A stretch of 26,678 nucleotides of DNA, taken from the NCBI GenBank assembly GCA_001602955.1, contig LVAC01000020.1, positions 1-26,678 of the forward strand. Direction: 5' to 3'. A program made the position numbers and the translations under genes. This DNA is from Sulfurospirillum sp001602955 (GTDB lineage Bacteria > Campylobacterota > Campylobacteria > Campylobacterales > Sulfurospirillaceae). This document shows positions 15,155 to 23,532 of the stretch, in pieces (the first letter of the stretch is position 1; each line of letters opens with the position of its first letter). The notes beneath the pieces were generated by a model. It was not told the origin of the DNA and did no database searches. It was given only the letters and a program-made list of their open reading frames with translations.

Positions 15155-15779
15155 CGCTAATGACCTTTCCGAAATCCATATACAATTCGCGATTGACGAT
15201 CGACTCCATCTCGTCGATACGATGCGTGACAAAAAGCGCAATGCGCGCATGGCGTTCTTGGGTTAGGAGCCTGTAAAAATTATCCCGCGCTTTCGGATCT
15301 AAATTGGCGGTAGGCTCATCGTAAATCATAATGTCGCTTCGACGTGCCAAACTGAGGGCTATCAACATTTTTTGCTTCATACCGCCGCTTAATTTAAAAA
15401 ACGATTTCGTCAGATTGGCTTCGATATCGAGTTCCATCTCTTGCGCATACTTCCAAATCAACGCTCGATCCGTATGTGTACTTTTGCAAACGTATTGAAT
15501 CAGCTCCTCCAAATTGAGCTTGATCGGAGGCGGAAGCTGCGGAACGAAACTGATATGATTTAACACGTTCGTGCGCTCCGTGATCGGATCGAAACCGTTC
15601 ACGCGAACCGAACCCTTGTCGGGATGGTAATAACCTAAAATGAGGCGAATCAACGTCGTTTTTCCGGCACCGTTGGGACCCATTAACGCGATACAATCGC
15701 CGTCTTTGATGGATAACGATACGGCGTCCAAAGAGAGCGTATTTCCAAAACGTTTGACAAGATTTTGAATGTCTATCAT
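15141..15779 (-). CDS. nosF: NosF ABC ATPase for NosZ maturation
   Basis: A 212-aa ATPase with Walker A GPNGAGKT (34-41), Q81, signature LSGGMKQK (130-137), Walker B IMIYDEP with Asp154-Glu155, and switch His186. The start is ATG at 15779, which overlaps the nosH stop as ATGA; a longer frame upstream (15857) would run through the end of nosH and was rejected. NosF works with the permease NosY and the beta-helix protein NosD in assembling the CuZ sulphide-bridged copper site. The partner nosY lies about 4 kb downstream in the same cluster. Confidence 0.92.
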   Translation of the reverse strand: MIDIQNLVKRFGNTLSLDAVSLSIKDGDCIALMGPNGAGKTTLIRLILGYYHPDKGSVRVNGFDPITERTNVLNHISFVPQLPPPIKLNLEELIQYVCKSTHTDRALIWKYAQEMELDIEANLTKSFFKLSGGMKQKMLIALSLARRSDIMIYDEPTANLDPKARDNFYRLLTQERHARIALFVTHRIDEMESIVNRELYMDFGKVISDEKR

Positions 15780-16681
15780 ACGAGCGACTTTAAGCGAAAT
15801 GTATAATTTAAAGCGTCTTGATGGCATACGTCGATACAGCGTCCGCACAACGTACAATCGGCGTTAGTAATGACTTGCTTTGTGATTCCTTTTTCGATGC
15901 GCTCTTTATCGTATTGCGGTTTGGTCAGCTCTAAGATATGGCTTTCGAAGCAAACGTCGTGACAGACCATACAATGATCGCAACGATCGTTCCACTCGAC
16001 ACGCGTCGCACTCACCGTTCCGATCATACCGTACGTCGTTCCGATAGGACAAACATACTTGCACCATGCGCGTCTTGCAAAGAAAACTTCGATGCTAAAG
16101 ACGATTGCAACCCAAATCAGGGCTAAACTCCACCCGTACGCAATAAAGCGGCTTAAAATACCTACGACGTTAAAGACTTCAAAGACCAAATACCCGCTTG
16201 TAAACGCCAAGAGTAAAAAAATCGCCCAAAAAGCGTATTTGATGCGATGATCAAAGGTTCGCTCTTGAATGATTTTTTTTTGTACAAGCATCGTGTGTAA
16301 TTTTTCGCCGATTTCACTGAGCAGTCCGTAAGGGCAAACCCAAGCACAATACGTCCGTCCGCCGATCAGTAAATAAGCGATCACGATCGTCGTCGTTCCG
16401 ATAATCATATTGATCGGCATATGGTACGTTGCGACAAAAACTTCCAACGTCGTAAAAACGTCGATTAGATGAAATCCTAGAAAGCGAGACCCGCTGAGCG
16501 TTCCTTCAAGCGTTTGAATATCGACTTTAAACGATAGAAAAAACAATAAATGAATACTAATGATCGCCGCCCAACGTTTTGCACGAAGGCTCAAACGCTT
16601 TTTACCTTGATTGTCTACGGTATAAAACGTCGATCCAAACGTCGTTTTGGCTATCGTATTACGATCTTGATATTTGTTCAT
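15776..16681 (-). CDS. nosH: NosH, NapH-like membrane 4Fe-4S protein
   Basis: A 301-aa membrane protein with about four or five helices (near 37-51, 92-107, 147-167, 180-200). It carries two cytoplasm-facing C-x3-CP motifs (C112/C116 and C207/C211) of the NapH/NosR type. Two C-terminal 4Fe-4S clusters follow: C234-x2-C237-x2-C240-x3-C244 and C276-x2-C279-x2-C282-x3-C286. In Campylobacterota it is thought to form a menaquinol dehydrogenase with NosG that feeds electrons to NosZ, replacing NosR. AAAGGAGATCC precedes the ATG. The gene follows nosC2 by 10 bases. Confidence 0.93.
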   Translation of the reverse strand: MNKYQDRNTIAKTTFGSTFYTVDNQGKKRLSLRAKRWAAIISIHLLFFLSFKVDIQTLEGTLSGSRFLGFHLIDVFTTLEVFVATYHMPINMIIGTTTIVIAYLLIGGRTYCAWVCPYGLLSEIGEKLHTMLVQKKIIQERTFDHRIKYAFWAIFLLLAFTSGYLVFEVFNVVGILSRFIAYGWSLALIWVAIVFSIEVFFARRAWCKYVCPIGTTYGMIGTVSATRVEWNDRCDHCMVCHDVCFESHILELTKPQYDKERIEKGITKQVITNADCTLCGRCIDVCHQDALNYTFRLKSLV

Positions 16682-16691
16682 CGGATCTCCT

Positions 16692-17186
16692 TTATTTGGA
16701 CGCCGCTAGTTCTCTGGCTTTAAATTCGCCGATCTCGTATGCAAGTTCCTTCAAATCGCTTTCGCTCAGATTTAAAACCGCACCTTTCATAATCGGATTC
16801 GTACGCGTACCGTTTTTATACTCTAAAACCTTGGCGTAAAGGACATCTCCGCTCTGTCCGAAAAGCGGTAATCCCACTGCGCCTTTGCCGTCAATTCCGT
16901 GGCATGAAGCACATTTGCGTTTGAAATTGTCGCTGACTTTAAAGGTCGCTACGTTACCGGCTTTTTCTTTGAGGGCTTTGAGCTTTTGGGCTTCACTCTC
17001 TTCTTGCGTCGGTTGTTTTACCCCTTGCGACGCGTCGGAATTAAATGAAACGGTATTGGTCTGTGGAGCGATATTTTCGATGATTTTGTTACTCTCGCCG
17101 CCTTGGAACGCTCGACCTTGGCTTAGGGTATACGCCATCAATCCTACTACGATAACGGTAATGCCGCCTACGATGCTATTTTTCAT
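16692..17186 (-). CDS. nosC2: NosC2, membrane-anchored monohaem cytochrome c
   Basis: A 164-aa protein with an N-terminal helix (about 5-22, uncleaved anchor or signal) and a linker rich in Gln/Glu (30-80). One haem-binding motif, C92-A-S-C95-H96, is followed by the class I fold with Met133 (NPIMKG) as likely sixth ligand and the closing SESDLKELAYEIGEF helix. It is the second cytochrome of the nos cluster and a probable electron carrier between the NosGH quinol dehydrogenase and the haem c domain of NosZ. The ATG overlaps the stop of nosC1 by 4 bases. Confidence 0.92.
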   Translation of the reverse strand: MKNSIVGGITVIVVGLMAYTLSQGRAFQGGESNKIIENIAPQTNTVSFNSDASQGVKQPTQEESEAQKLKALKEKAGNVATFKVSDNFKRKCASCHGIDGKGAVGLPLFGQSGDVLYAKVLEYKNGTRTNPIMKGAVLNLSESDLKELAYEIGEFKARELAASK

Positions 17187-17761
17187 TGTCGTCTCTCTTT
17201 TATTTTTTTGATTTGTTGATTAAACGTATAAATTTCATCCGCTAACGCTTGAATTTGTTTATCGTCTAACTGTTTGACGAGGTCTTTCATCAAAGCATTC
17301 TCTTTTTCGCCTGTTTGATATTTTTTGATCGTGCCAGAGATATAAGCACTGTCTTTGCTCAATAACGAAGGTCCGATAATCCCGTTGGCATAATCGTCGT
17401 GACATGCGGAACATTTCACCATAAACTCTTTGCTGAGTTTGCTGACCAAAAGGCTGATTTCGACATGTTCGTACGGACTTCGTACGTTTAATGCCGCGCC
17501 CGTAGGCGTATAATTTTTTTCTTCTACGCTTTGAGCCGTTTTTTTATCTTGCTGATAATCGTAATAAAACACTTGGCTCGTATTGGCGTCATGTTGTTTC
17601 AATGCAACTTTGTTCACTTTATAGTCGGCATTTTCTTCCACTTCGATCGCCCCGCTTGCCGTGCTACGAGTGTGCTCTTTTGGCGTCTCTTCCTTTTTTT
17701 GATCGCAACCGCTCAAAACGATGAGCCCTAAAAATACCGTTAGAAATATGCGATATTTCAT
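17183..17761 (-). CDS. nosC1: NosC1, lipoprotein monohaem cytochrome c
   Basis: A 192-aa protein with lipobox IVLSGC (Cys19) at the end of its signal, so it is probably lipid-anchored in the periplasm. The haem motif is C117-S-A-C120-H121 and Met158 (NALMKDL) is the likely axial ligand. Between them, the N-terminal 100 residues form a charged linker region. The start is ATG at 17761, overlapping the nosG stop as ATGA, with GGGAAAGGGCGG immediately before it. Longer frames upstream run through nosG and lack a signal peptide. Paired with NosC2 as electron carrier to NosZ; the order of transfer is not known from sequence. Confidence 0.92.
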   Translation of the reverse strand: MKYRIFLTVFLGLIVLSGCDQKKEETPKEHTRSTASGAIEVEENADYKVNKVALKQHDANTSQVFYYDYQQDKKTAQSVEEKNYTPTGAALNVRSPYEHVEISLLVSKLSKEFMVKCSACHDDYANGIIGPSLLSKDSAYISGTIKKYQTGEKENALMKDLVKQLDDKQIQALADEIYTFNQQIKKIKERRQ

Positions 17762-18483
17762 CCGCCCTTTCCCTCCCCGTAATAAGATGCATAACTTTCC
17801 CTCGGTTTGACGACGATCGCGGGCGTTAATGCGGGGCAAAGTTCTTCGCATGCTCCGCACCCGACACAACCGCTTTTGACGATCGGTCGTACCGTACCTT
17901 CTTTTTCAACCATCTCGATCGCGCTTAAAGGGTTGGGAAGCGGACACATGTCGGCACAAATCGTACAGGGCTTCCCTTCAAACGAGGCTAATTTTTTCAA
18001 AAGTTCTTCTTCAACGTCTCGCGTATGCGGATGTTTGGAAATCACGCCGGCATGTCCTTGGGGAACCGGTTTTTTTTGCAAAGCCAAACACGCTTCCGGA
18101 AACGCCAATACCGCAATACCCATTTTGACGTCTTCGGGTTTTTCGGCGTGATGATCCAATGCTCCGGTAGGACATGCCAAGACGCAAGGAAGTGGACCGC
18201 ACAAATAACACGCACGGCTTCTTGCTTCGATATAAGGCGTTCCCATACCGTATCCTTTCGCAAAATCCGCTAAATGAATCGAGTGGTACGGGCAAACTTG
18301 CAAACACTGTCCGCATTTAATGCACAGTGCCAAAAAGCGATCTTCCTCGACGGCTCCGGGCGGTCTTAATCTTGCTTCGTGCGCTCTTAAGTAAGGAGTT
18401 CCTAGTATTCCTCCGCCTAAGGCCAATCCTAAAACGCCTAAGGTCGAGTAGCTCATAAAGTCTCGTCGTGATTGTTGCGCCAT
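17758..18483 (-). CDS. nosG: NosG, NapG-like polyferredoxin with Tat signal
   Basis: A 241-aa protein with an N-terminal Tat signal (SRRDFM then a hydrophobic stretch to about residue 30), so it is folded before export to the periplasmic side. There are four cysteine clusters: C54/57/60/64, C92/95/100/104, C173/176/180 (fourth ligand less clear) and C206/209/212/216, as in NapG. With the membrane protein NosH it should form the menaquinol dehydrogenase of N2O respiration. TTAGGAG lies upstream of the ATG and the gene follows nosD by 12 bases. Confidence 0.93.
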   Translation of the reverse strand: MAQQSRRDFMSYSTLGVLGLALGGGILGTPYLRAHEARLRPPGAVEEDRFLALCIKCGQCLQVCPYHSIHLADFAKGYGMGTPYIEARSRACYLCGPLPCVLACPTGALDHHAEKPEDVKMGIAVLAFPEACLALQKKPVPQGHAGVISKHPHTRDVEEELLKKLASFEGKPCTICADMCPLPNPLSAIEMVEKEGTVRPIVKSGCVGCGACEELCPALTPAIVVKPRESYASYYGEGKGG

Positions 18484-18495
18484 AATGTCTTTCTC

Positions 18496-19803
18496 CTAAT
18501 GGTTCGTAAATTTTGGCTTTTTATCTTCCAAAAGAAAAATAGGCTCCGAAAAAGGAGCTAACTTTGATAAAAAATTGAGCAACGTTAAAACGGGCGAACC
18601 GTAAAAAAACTTCACGGAAGGGTTGTAAGTCCATAACTTATCAGCATACTGATAAACGCGATAAGCGTTATCCCCATAACCATCCATATTCTTATCAAAA
18701 CCTTCATAGTTATCCCAGTAATTCATCGAAAATTCGTTTTTAAACTCTTGCTCGTTTCGCGAATCGTTGACGATATCTTCAATATTGCCCACGATGCTGT
18801 TTTCTGTAACCACGTTATTTTCGCACAACGAATGAAAATGCATCGCTTCGGCGTTATACATGATCTTATTGTTGCGAATAAAATTGTGCGTATCGGGTTC
18901 AAAAGGCGACCGATCGATATACAGACCTTGCGAATTGTAAATAATCGTGTTATTTTCAATCGTAAAATTGGTCGCATCTTTAAATCCGATACCGATACCC
19001 GTAGCACCCACCGCGCTTTTAACGACATTACCCGTGGCGATCGTATCGTTGGAATACATAAAGAAAATCCCCACCGAATTGTATTGGTACACATTATTGT
19101 GAACGTAATTTTTACCCGCATACATAAAGTGCAACGAATAACGACCGTACTCGCCGAGGTTCTCTTCGATCGTATTGCCGTGCGAATACCACACGACCAT
19201 ATCCCGTGATCGATAGAGATGATTTTTACGTACGATATTGTCGTTGCTGTACCATAACCGAATTCCGTCTCCCCGTAATCCGAGGTCGTAGTCTTTCGAC
19301 GTAATATAGTTATTTTGAATCAACGAATTGTTGGCGATTTCCATATTGATGCCGAGCAACGAGTCCAAAATCGTGCAATTGCTAATCTCGCATTGCGAAA
19401 CGGCACCTTTGCTCGCATCGCCGTTAATATTAATCGCCGCGTCTAAAACGTCGGCACGCTCTCCGCTGTTTCGAAGCGTCAGATTTTTTAACGTGACGTA
19501 AGAGCTTTGAATCGTCACGATGCTTCCCGCACCCAACCCGTCAATAATGACGCCCTCTTCGACGCCGATCAGGCTGATGGGTTTTTGAATGACGATATTG
19601 CCTTCGTAAACGCCTGCTTTTAATTTGATGATCGAACCTTCTTTGGCATTGTCGATCGCGTCTTGAATCGGATTTCTTCGCGTCTCTTTGATCGGTCCGG
19701 TATAAACCCTCGCTTTGTCTTGTGCTTGGACGTCGTAGGAAAACGTCTCGTCCGCGGCATAAAGCGATACGATGAAGCTTACGATCAAAAAGAAATATCG
19801 CAT
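18496..19803 (-). CDS. nosD: NosD, periplasmic beta-helix copper-site maturation factor
   Basis: A 435-aa exported protein with signal peptide MRYFFLIVSFIVSLYA. It opens with the family pattern NPIQDAIDNAKEGSIIKLKA and continues with many N-rich parallel beta-helix repeats (NNSLIQNNYI, SNDNIVRKNHL, GNTIEENLGEY and so on, about 60-345). The C-terminal segment FSMNYWDNYEGFDKNMDGYG with following YRVY is characteristic of NosD. Known role: periplasmic partner of NosFY in loading NosZ with its CuZ centre. It starts 2 bases after nosB. Confidence 0.94.
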   Translation of the reverse strand: MRYFFLIVSFIVSLYAADETFSYDVQAQDKARVYTGPIKETRRNPIQDAIDNAKEGSIIKLKAGVYEGNIVIQKPISLIGVEEGVIIDGLGAGSIVTIQSSYVTLKNLTLRNSGERADVLDAAININGDASKGAVSQCEISNCTILDSLLGINMEIANNSLIQNNYITSKDYDLGLRGDGIRLWYSNDNIVRKNHLYRSRDMVVWYSHGNTIEENLGEYGRYSLHFMYAGKNYVHNNVYQYNSVGIFFMYSNDTIATGNVVKSAVGATGIGIGFKDATNFTIENNTIIYNSQGLYIDRSPFEPDTHNFIRNNKIMYNAEAMHFHSLCENNVVTENSIVGNIEDIVNDSRNEQEFKNEFSMNYWDNYEGFDKNMDGYGDNAYRVYQYADKLWTYNPSVKFFYGSPVLTLLNFLSKLAPFSEPIFLLEDKKPKFTNH

Positions 19804-19805
19804 TA

Positions 19806-20597
19806 TTATGCCGCTACACTTTTTTGTTCTTTATTCGCTTTATTGCGCGCGATGAACGCCAACAACGAAAAGAGACTAATAAGAACCAACAGATAAAAAC
19901 CGATCGTCGGATACGAATGCGTCGTAAATTGAGCGACCTTACCGTCTCCGAAAACCGTCGGCATAAACGGTTTAATTTTAAAAGCACCCCAATCGTGGAG
20001 GTTATGTCCGAACCAATAGAGCCAATACGAATAATCGGCGATAAACAAAAGCGGCAAAGAGACGGGAATGAGCATCAAATAATTGAGAAATTTATGGTTA
20101 TACGCTATAAAATAGACCATAATCAAGCTCAACAATAAAAGCGCGTAAATACCAATTTCGCGCTCCAACGTTCCGCCCGTCCACATCGGATCCATACCGA
20201 TATAGTGGTTAATCGTATTCATTTCATGCACTTCACCGCTAAAGCCGTCAAAATGAAAATACACGGGAATCCCTTCTGGAAACGCTTCTTTAGGATAATT
20301 GGGAGCTTCCAAAGAGACAAACCAAATCGGCATGGAAGCGACGCCGATTTCCGAAGAGGTCGCAATCATCTGATCAAGATCGTTATGCGCCTTTTTAGGA
20401 GTCGTCGTACTTTTATAGCGTCCTTGATTGTAAAGATTCCAAATCACTTTTGAGAACGAATGAATTTCGTCTTTATGGCCTTCGTCGATTTTATTTAAAA
20501 CGCCGTGAAAGCCGATCATCGGAAACGTAAACGAGAACGTTAAAACGATGAGCGCGAGTGCGGCGAAGATCGTAGATTTTTTATAACTTGCATGCAT
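19806..20597 (-). CDS. nosB: NosB membrane protein of clade II nos clusters
   Basis: A 263-aa protein with helices near 9-29, 147-165, 170-188 and 231-250. A large periplasmic loop (about 30-146) and a His/Trp-rich loop (YSYWLYWFGHNLHDWGAF) lie between helices 3 and 4. Position between nosZ and nosD, topology and length match NosB of Wolinella-type clusters, where it is specific to the clade II enzyme; its biochemical role is not settled. AAGGAG precedes the ATG. It is separated from nosZ by a 151-bp gap holding a stem-loop, so it may be expressed at a lower level than nosZ. Confidence 0.86.
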   Translation of the reverse strand: MHASYKKSTIFAALALIVLTFSFTFPMIGFHGVLNKIDEGHKDEIHSFSKVIWNLYNQGRYKSTTTPKKAHNDLDQMIATSSEIGVASMPIWFVSLEAPNYPKEAFPEGIPVYFHFDGFSGEVHEMNTINHYIGMDPMWTGGTLEREIGIYALLLLSLIMVYFIAYNHKFLNYLMLIPVSLPLLFIADYSYWLYWFGHNLHDWGAFKIKPFMPTVFGDGKVAQFTTHSYPTIGFYLLVLISLFSLLAFIARNKANKEQKSVAA

Positions 20598-20701
20598 ATA
20601 CTACTCCTTAAATAACCTTATTTAGACGTTTGAAAACCTAACATGTAAATAAGATTATATGCTGATGTCTTCGGTTTTACCTTGATACGCGTCAACGAAT
20701 C

Positions 20702-20731
20702 CGCAAGCGAAAGCTTTTACTCTCGCTTGCG
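20702..20731. terminator. Stem-loop in the nosZ-nosB gap
   Basis: CGCAAGCGA (20702-20710) pairs over 9 bp with TCGCTTGCG (20723-20731), loop 12 bases, starting 17 bases after the nosZ stop on the minus strand. No U-run follows, so it is more likely a partial terminator or 3'-end protector for abundant nosZ mRNA than a full stop for the operon. Confidence 0.5.
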
Positions 20732-20748
20732 AAACGCATTACGCGCCG

Positions 20749-23349
20749 CTAAAATAAATTAGCGTTGCTGTCAACCCATTTCAAATACTCGATGATATTT
20801 TTCACTTCTTCATCTTTCATATTTTGATTAGGCATCCTTAAGTTAAAGAAATCGATCATCGCTTTAACGTACGGCTCGTCAAATTTCGGTTTTGGATCTT
20901 TGATAAACTCGGCAACCCATTTCTCACCGTTTTCATGGCGTCCTAAAACACCCGTTAGATCAGGACCGGAGCTTACTTTACCGATGACGTGGCAACCGGA
21001 ACATCCGCCTTCATTGAAAGCCGTTTCGCCTTTTGCCGCGGCAGGGCTTTGTTTGGTTGCAACAAATTTGACTAACAAATCTTTCGCACGAATACCGACA
21101 TCTGCCGTTTTAACCATATACTGCCAGATCATGTTTTCAAACAGAACCGCTTTTTCGAGGTCGCCTTCTTTAACGGCGGCATCGGATAGTTTTTTCTGCT
21201 CGGCGATTTTGCCGTATTGATCTAAGGCATCGTTCACGAGGTTTTTAACGACGTCGTGTTTTTCATAATGGTTGTCTTTCAAGAACTTCACGACGCTTTG
21301 AATAACGTCATCCGTCGCCTTGTTGGTCGCAACCGTTTTATCGTACTCGGCTTTCAATTGCTCTTTTGACATCGATGCCATTTTAAGCTTTTGAACGCTG
21401 TCGTATTTTTTGTTAGGGTCTTTGACCATCAAATAACCCATCATTTCAAGGTGTAACGCCGAACAAAATTCCGTACAGTAGTAAGGGAAGACGCCCTCCA
21501 TATCCGCTTTGAATTTAATGCTGGAAGTTTTACCCGGTTCAACCGATGCGTGAACATTGTAGTTATCGATCGTAAAACCGTGCGTTTCGTCTTCGGCTCT
21601 TTCAAGGTTCGTGACGTAGAACGTTACGTTATCGCCTTTGTTGACGGTAATTCTCTCAGGATTGATGTGCGATCGAACCAAGGTTGCATAGACTTTAACG
21701 TCACTACCGTTTCTCTCGATTCTCTCTTGTCCCGCAAGGGTTTTACCTTCATGAACCGTATTCGTTCTCGTATTGGTTCCCATCTCGTATCGTACTTCGG
21801 GATTAAGTTTGCTTGCACGGATCGCAACGGCATCGTGCGGCTCACCTAATGGAATCGGCATATCGACGAGCATATCCATTTTACCGCCGCGAATATCGAT
21901 TAACTGATGATTTTGCGGGTGTAACGGACCGACGTTGTTAAAGCGATCGATGGAAAGTTTGTTCAACGCAATAATATAATCGCCCTGAGGATCTGCCGTA
22001 TTGCTCTCCATACCGCACAAGTGACCGATATTGTAGTGGACGTTCACGCGATCCAACACTTTTAAAGTCTTAAAGTTCCATTTTACGACTTGTGAATCGA
22101 CGTACAAAGAAGTATAAATCTCGCCGTCAACGTTCGAATATTGGTTATGCAAAGGTCCAAGACCCAACTCGACTTGCCCGTGTAACGCTTTTTTCATATC
22201 TAAAATAGGAATACCGTAAGGATCTTTTCCGGCATACTCTTTATTTTTGATCAAGTTTTGAATCTTGGAAAAGCTGTAAACGGAAGCATGCGTATCTAAT
22301 TTACCGCAAACAACGATATATTCGCCGGTTGGGTCAACGTCAACGCCGTGCGGGGATTTAGGCTCGGGAATCAAAAACAATGCATCGTTTTTGATCGCAA
22401 TATCCATAGGAACGACGCGATGATTGTTAACGATTTTGACGTTTTTAGGGTCTTTCGCCAACTCTGCAAGTTTTTGCCAATTATAGACATGTAAGTAGTC
22501 CGTATCGTTACGGCTCATACCCGCTTCGTTCGGCGGCATACCGACTTCGATACCGCCCGTATACATTTCGGAGTTAAACGAGTTGGTAAAACCCCAACCG
22601 TGGCTCACTTTTTTACCGGCATCGCTTAAGTCTTGCATGTAAGGCGGGAGTTCGATGGTGTAAGAGTCTTTTTCTTGGATACGTCCTTTCTTAGGGTCGA
22701 ATTTCCACATCGTTACACCGCCGCGGTACGTCTCTTTATAGTCTTCGATCGGGTGGTAATCGTTGTCGAAAGGAGCCGCATATTGTGCCGCTTCGATAAT
22801 CCATTCGGAATCTTGCGTAAAGAAAGAACCGCCGTGCTCGGATTTAAAGACGGGATTGACGACGATTTGTTTGGTTTCAAAATCGTGCAAATCGATGACT
22901 GCAATACGAGGGTTGGCTTTGTCGTTGACGACCAACCATTTACCGTCGACTTTAGCATCTGTTTCGGAAAGCGAAGGGTGGTGCGTGTCGCCCCATGTAA
23001 TATCTTTGCCTCGGATTTTTCCTTGAGCGAGGACTTTTTTACTCTCCTCGTCAAATCCATATCCCTGCCAAGGTTCCGGAGTAAAGACGCCGATATACTT
23101 TAAAAGTCGCATCGACGGTACTCCGTACACCATAATTTGCCCCGATTGACCGCCGGAACTAAAGACCAAGTACTTGTCATGGACTCCGGTCGGATTGTAG
23201 GTTTTAGCCGCACGAACGACGTCCGCTTCGCTTAAACCTTTTTCTTTCATAACCTTGTCCAAGGCACTTTCGGTCGCAGCAAACGAAACTGTCGCACCGA
23301 GAGCTCCGATAAGAGCAAGCGAAGAAAGAAGTTTAAAACCTTTTTCCAT
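20749..23349 (-). CDS. nosZ: Nitrous-oxide reductase with C-terminal cytochrome c domain (cNosZ, clade II)
   Basis: An 866-aa periplasmic enzyme that reduces N2O to N2. It has a Sec signal (LLSSLALIGALGATVSFA, cut near residue 24) and no Tat twin-Arg, as in clade II enzymes. The beta-propeller carries seven probable CuZ histidines: H123, H124, H172, H334, H401, H443 and H505, in contexts DTHHP, SEHGG, SPHGV, GPLHN, IGHLC and GEPHD. In the cupredoxin domain the CuA ligands are H590, C625, C629, H633 and M636 (YYCTEFCSALHLEMMG). A fused C-terminal haem c domain has C783-S-G-C786-H787 and probable ligand Met839. Length fits Campylobacterota cNosZ. AGGAGGTAATTT before the ATG is a strong ribosome site. 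No frameshift or lost ligand is visible. Confidence 0.98.
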   Translation of the reverse strand: MEKGFKLLSSLALIGALGATVSFAATESALDKVMKEKGLSEADVVRAAKTYNPTGVHDKYLVFSSGGQSGQIMVYGVPSMRLLKYIGVFTPEPWQGYGFDEESKKVLAQGKIRGKDITWGDTHHPSLSETDAKVDGKWLVVNDKANPRIAVIDLHDFETKQIVVNPVFKSEHGGSFFTQDSEWIIEAAQYAAPFDNDYHPIEDYKETYRGGVTMWKFDPKKGRIQEKDSYTIELPPYMQDLSDAGKKVSHGWGFTNSFNSEMYTGGIEVGMPPNEAGMSRNDTDYLHVYNWQKLAELAKDPKNVKIVNNHRVVPMDIAIKNDALFLIPEPKSPHGVDVDPTGEYIVVCGKLDTHASVYSFSKIQNLIKNKEYAGKDPYGIPILDMKKALHGQVELGLGPLHNQYSNVDGEIYTSLYVDSQVVKWNFKTLKVLDRVNVHYNIGHLCGMESNTADPQGDYIIALNKLSIDRFNNVGPLHPQNHQLIDIRGGKMDMLVDMPIPLGEPHDAVAIRASKLNPEVRYEMGTNTRTNTVHEGKTLAGQERIERNGSDVKVYATLVRSHINPERITVNKGDNVTFYVTNLERAEDETHGFTIDNYNVHASVEPGKTSSIKFKADMEGVFPYYCTEFCSALHLEMMGYLMVKDPNKKYDSVQKLKMASMSKEQLKAEYDKTVATNKATDDVIQSVVKFLKDNHYEKHDVVKNLVNDALDQYGKIAEQKKLSDAAVKEGDLEKAVLFENMIWQYMVKTADVGIRAKDLLVKFVATKQSPAAAKGETAFNEGGCSGCHVIGKVSSGPDLTGVLGRHENGEKWVAEFIKDPKPKFDEPYVKAMIDFFNLRMPNQNMKDEEVKNIIEYLKWVDSNANLF

Positions 23350-23375
23350 AAATTACCTCCTTTGTTGATGTTCAT

Positions 23376-23381
23376 ATTAAA
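23376..23381 (-). promoter_or_regulatory. Candidate -10 box of nosZ
   Basis: Minus-strand TTTAAT lies 26 bases upstream of the nosZ ATG, with TGACCG 17 bp further upstream as a poor -35. If transcription starts near 23369, the dyad at 23424-23437 is centred about 61 bp upstream, a standard class I site for CRP/FNR-type activators. Alternatives in this AT-rich region cannot be excluded. Confidence 0.3.
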
Positions 23382-23389
23382 TCCTGTAC

Positions 23390-23406
23390 AATGACGAACG
23401 GTCATT
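23390..23406. promoter_or_regulatory. Inverted repeat overlapping the nosZ -35 region
   Basis: AATGAC and GTCATT form perfect 6-bp arms around GAACG. The dyad is 41-57 bases upstream of the nosZ start and overlaps the presumed -35 element, a position suited to a repressor or to a response regulator. The neighbouring OmpR-type regulator is one candidate binder (inference). Confidence 0.4.
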
Positions 23407-23423
23407 TAACAAAAATTTAATAC

Positions 23424-23437
23424 TTGAGTTAACTCTG
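23424..23437. promoter_or_regulatory. CRP/FNR-like half-conserved dyad upstream of nosZ
   Basis: TTGAG-TTAA-CTCTG contains the perfect 10-bp palindrome GAGTTAACTC (23426-23435). It resembles the TTGA-N6-TCAA box of CRP/FNR-family regulators, with one degenerate end. Centre is 81 bases upstream of the nosZ ATG. CRP/FNR-family proteins (Nss type) regulate nos in Wolinella, so a related activator is plausible. Confidence 0.35.
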
Positions 23438-23532
23438 AAAGTTTATACTATTGTCAGTTTCTTTTCAGTCGCTAATAAAAAATATAAAAAACAATGTTAA
23501 TTATTTAAATATGTGTCAATTTAAGAATTAAC

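Noticed and set aside
15141..15857. Longer nosF start at 15857
   Set aside because: The extra residues are read from inside nosH in another frame and are Arg-rich; ATG at 15779 overlaps the nosH stop and begins the ABC fold directly.
17183..17869. Longer nosC1 start at 17869
   Set aside because: The extension lies over the nosG end and has no signal peptide; ATG at 17761 starts a perfect lipoprotein signal and has a purine-rich ribosome site.
22713..23060. Long plus- and minus-strand frames within nosZ (for example 115 aa at 22713-23060)
   Set aside because: Shadows of nosZ in other frames, with unusual Lys/Arg/Ser-rich composition and no domain features.
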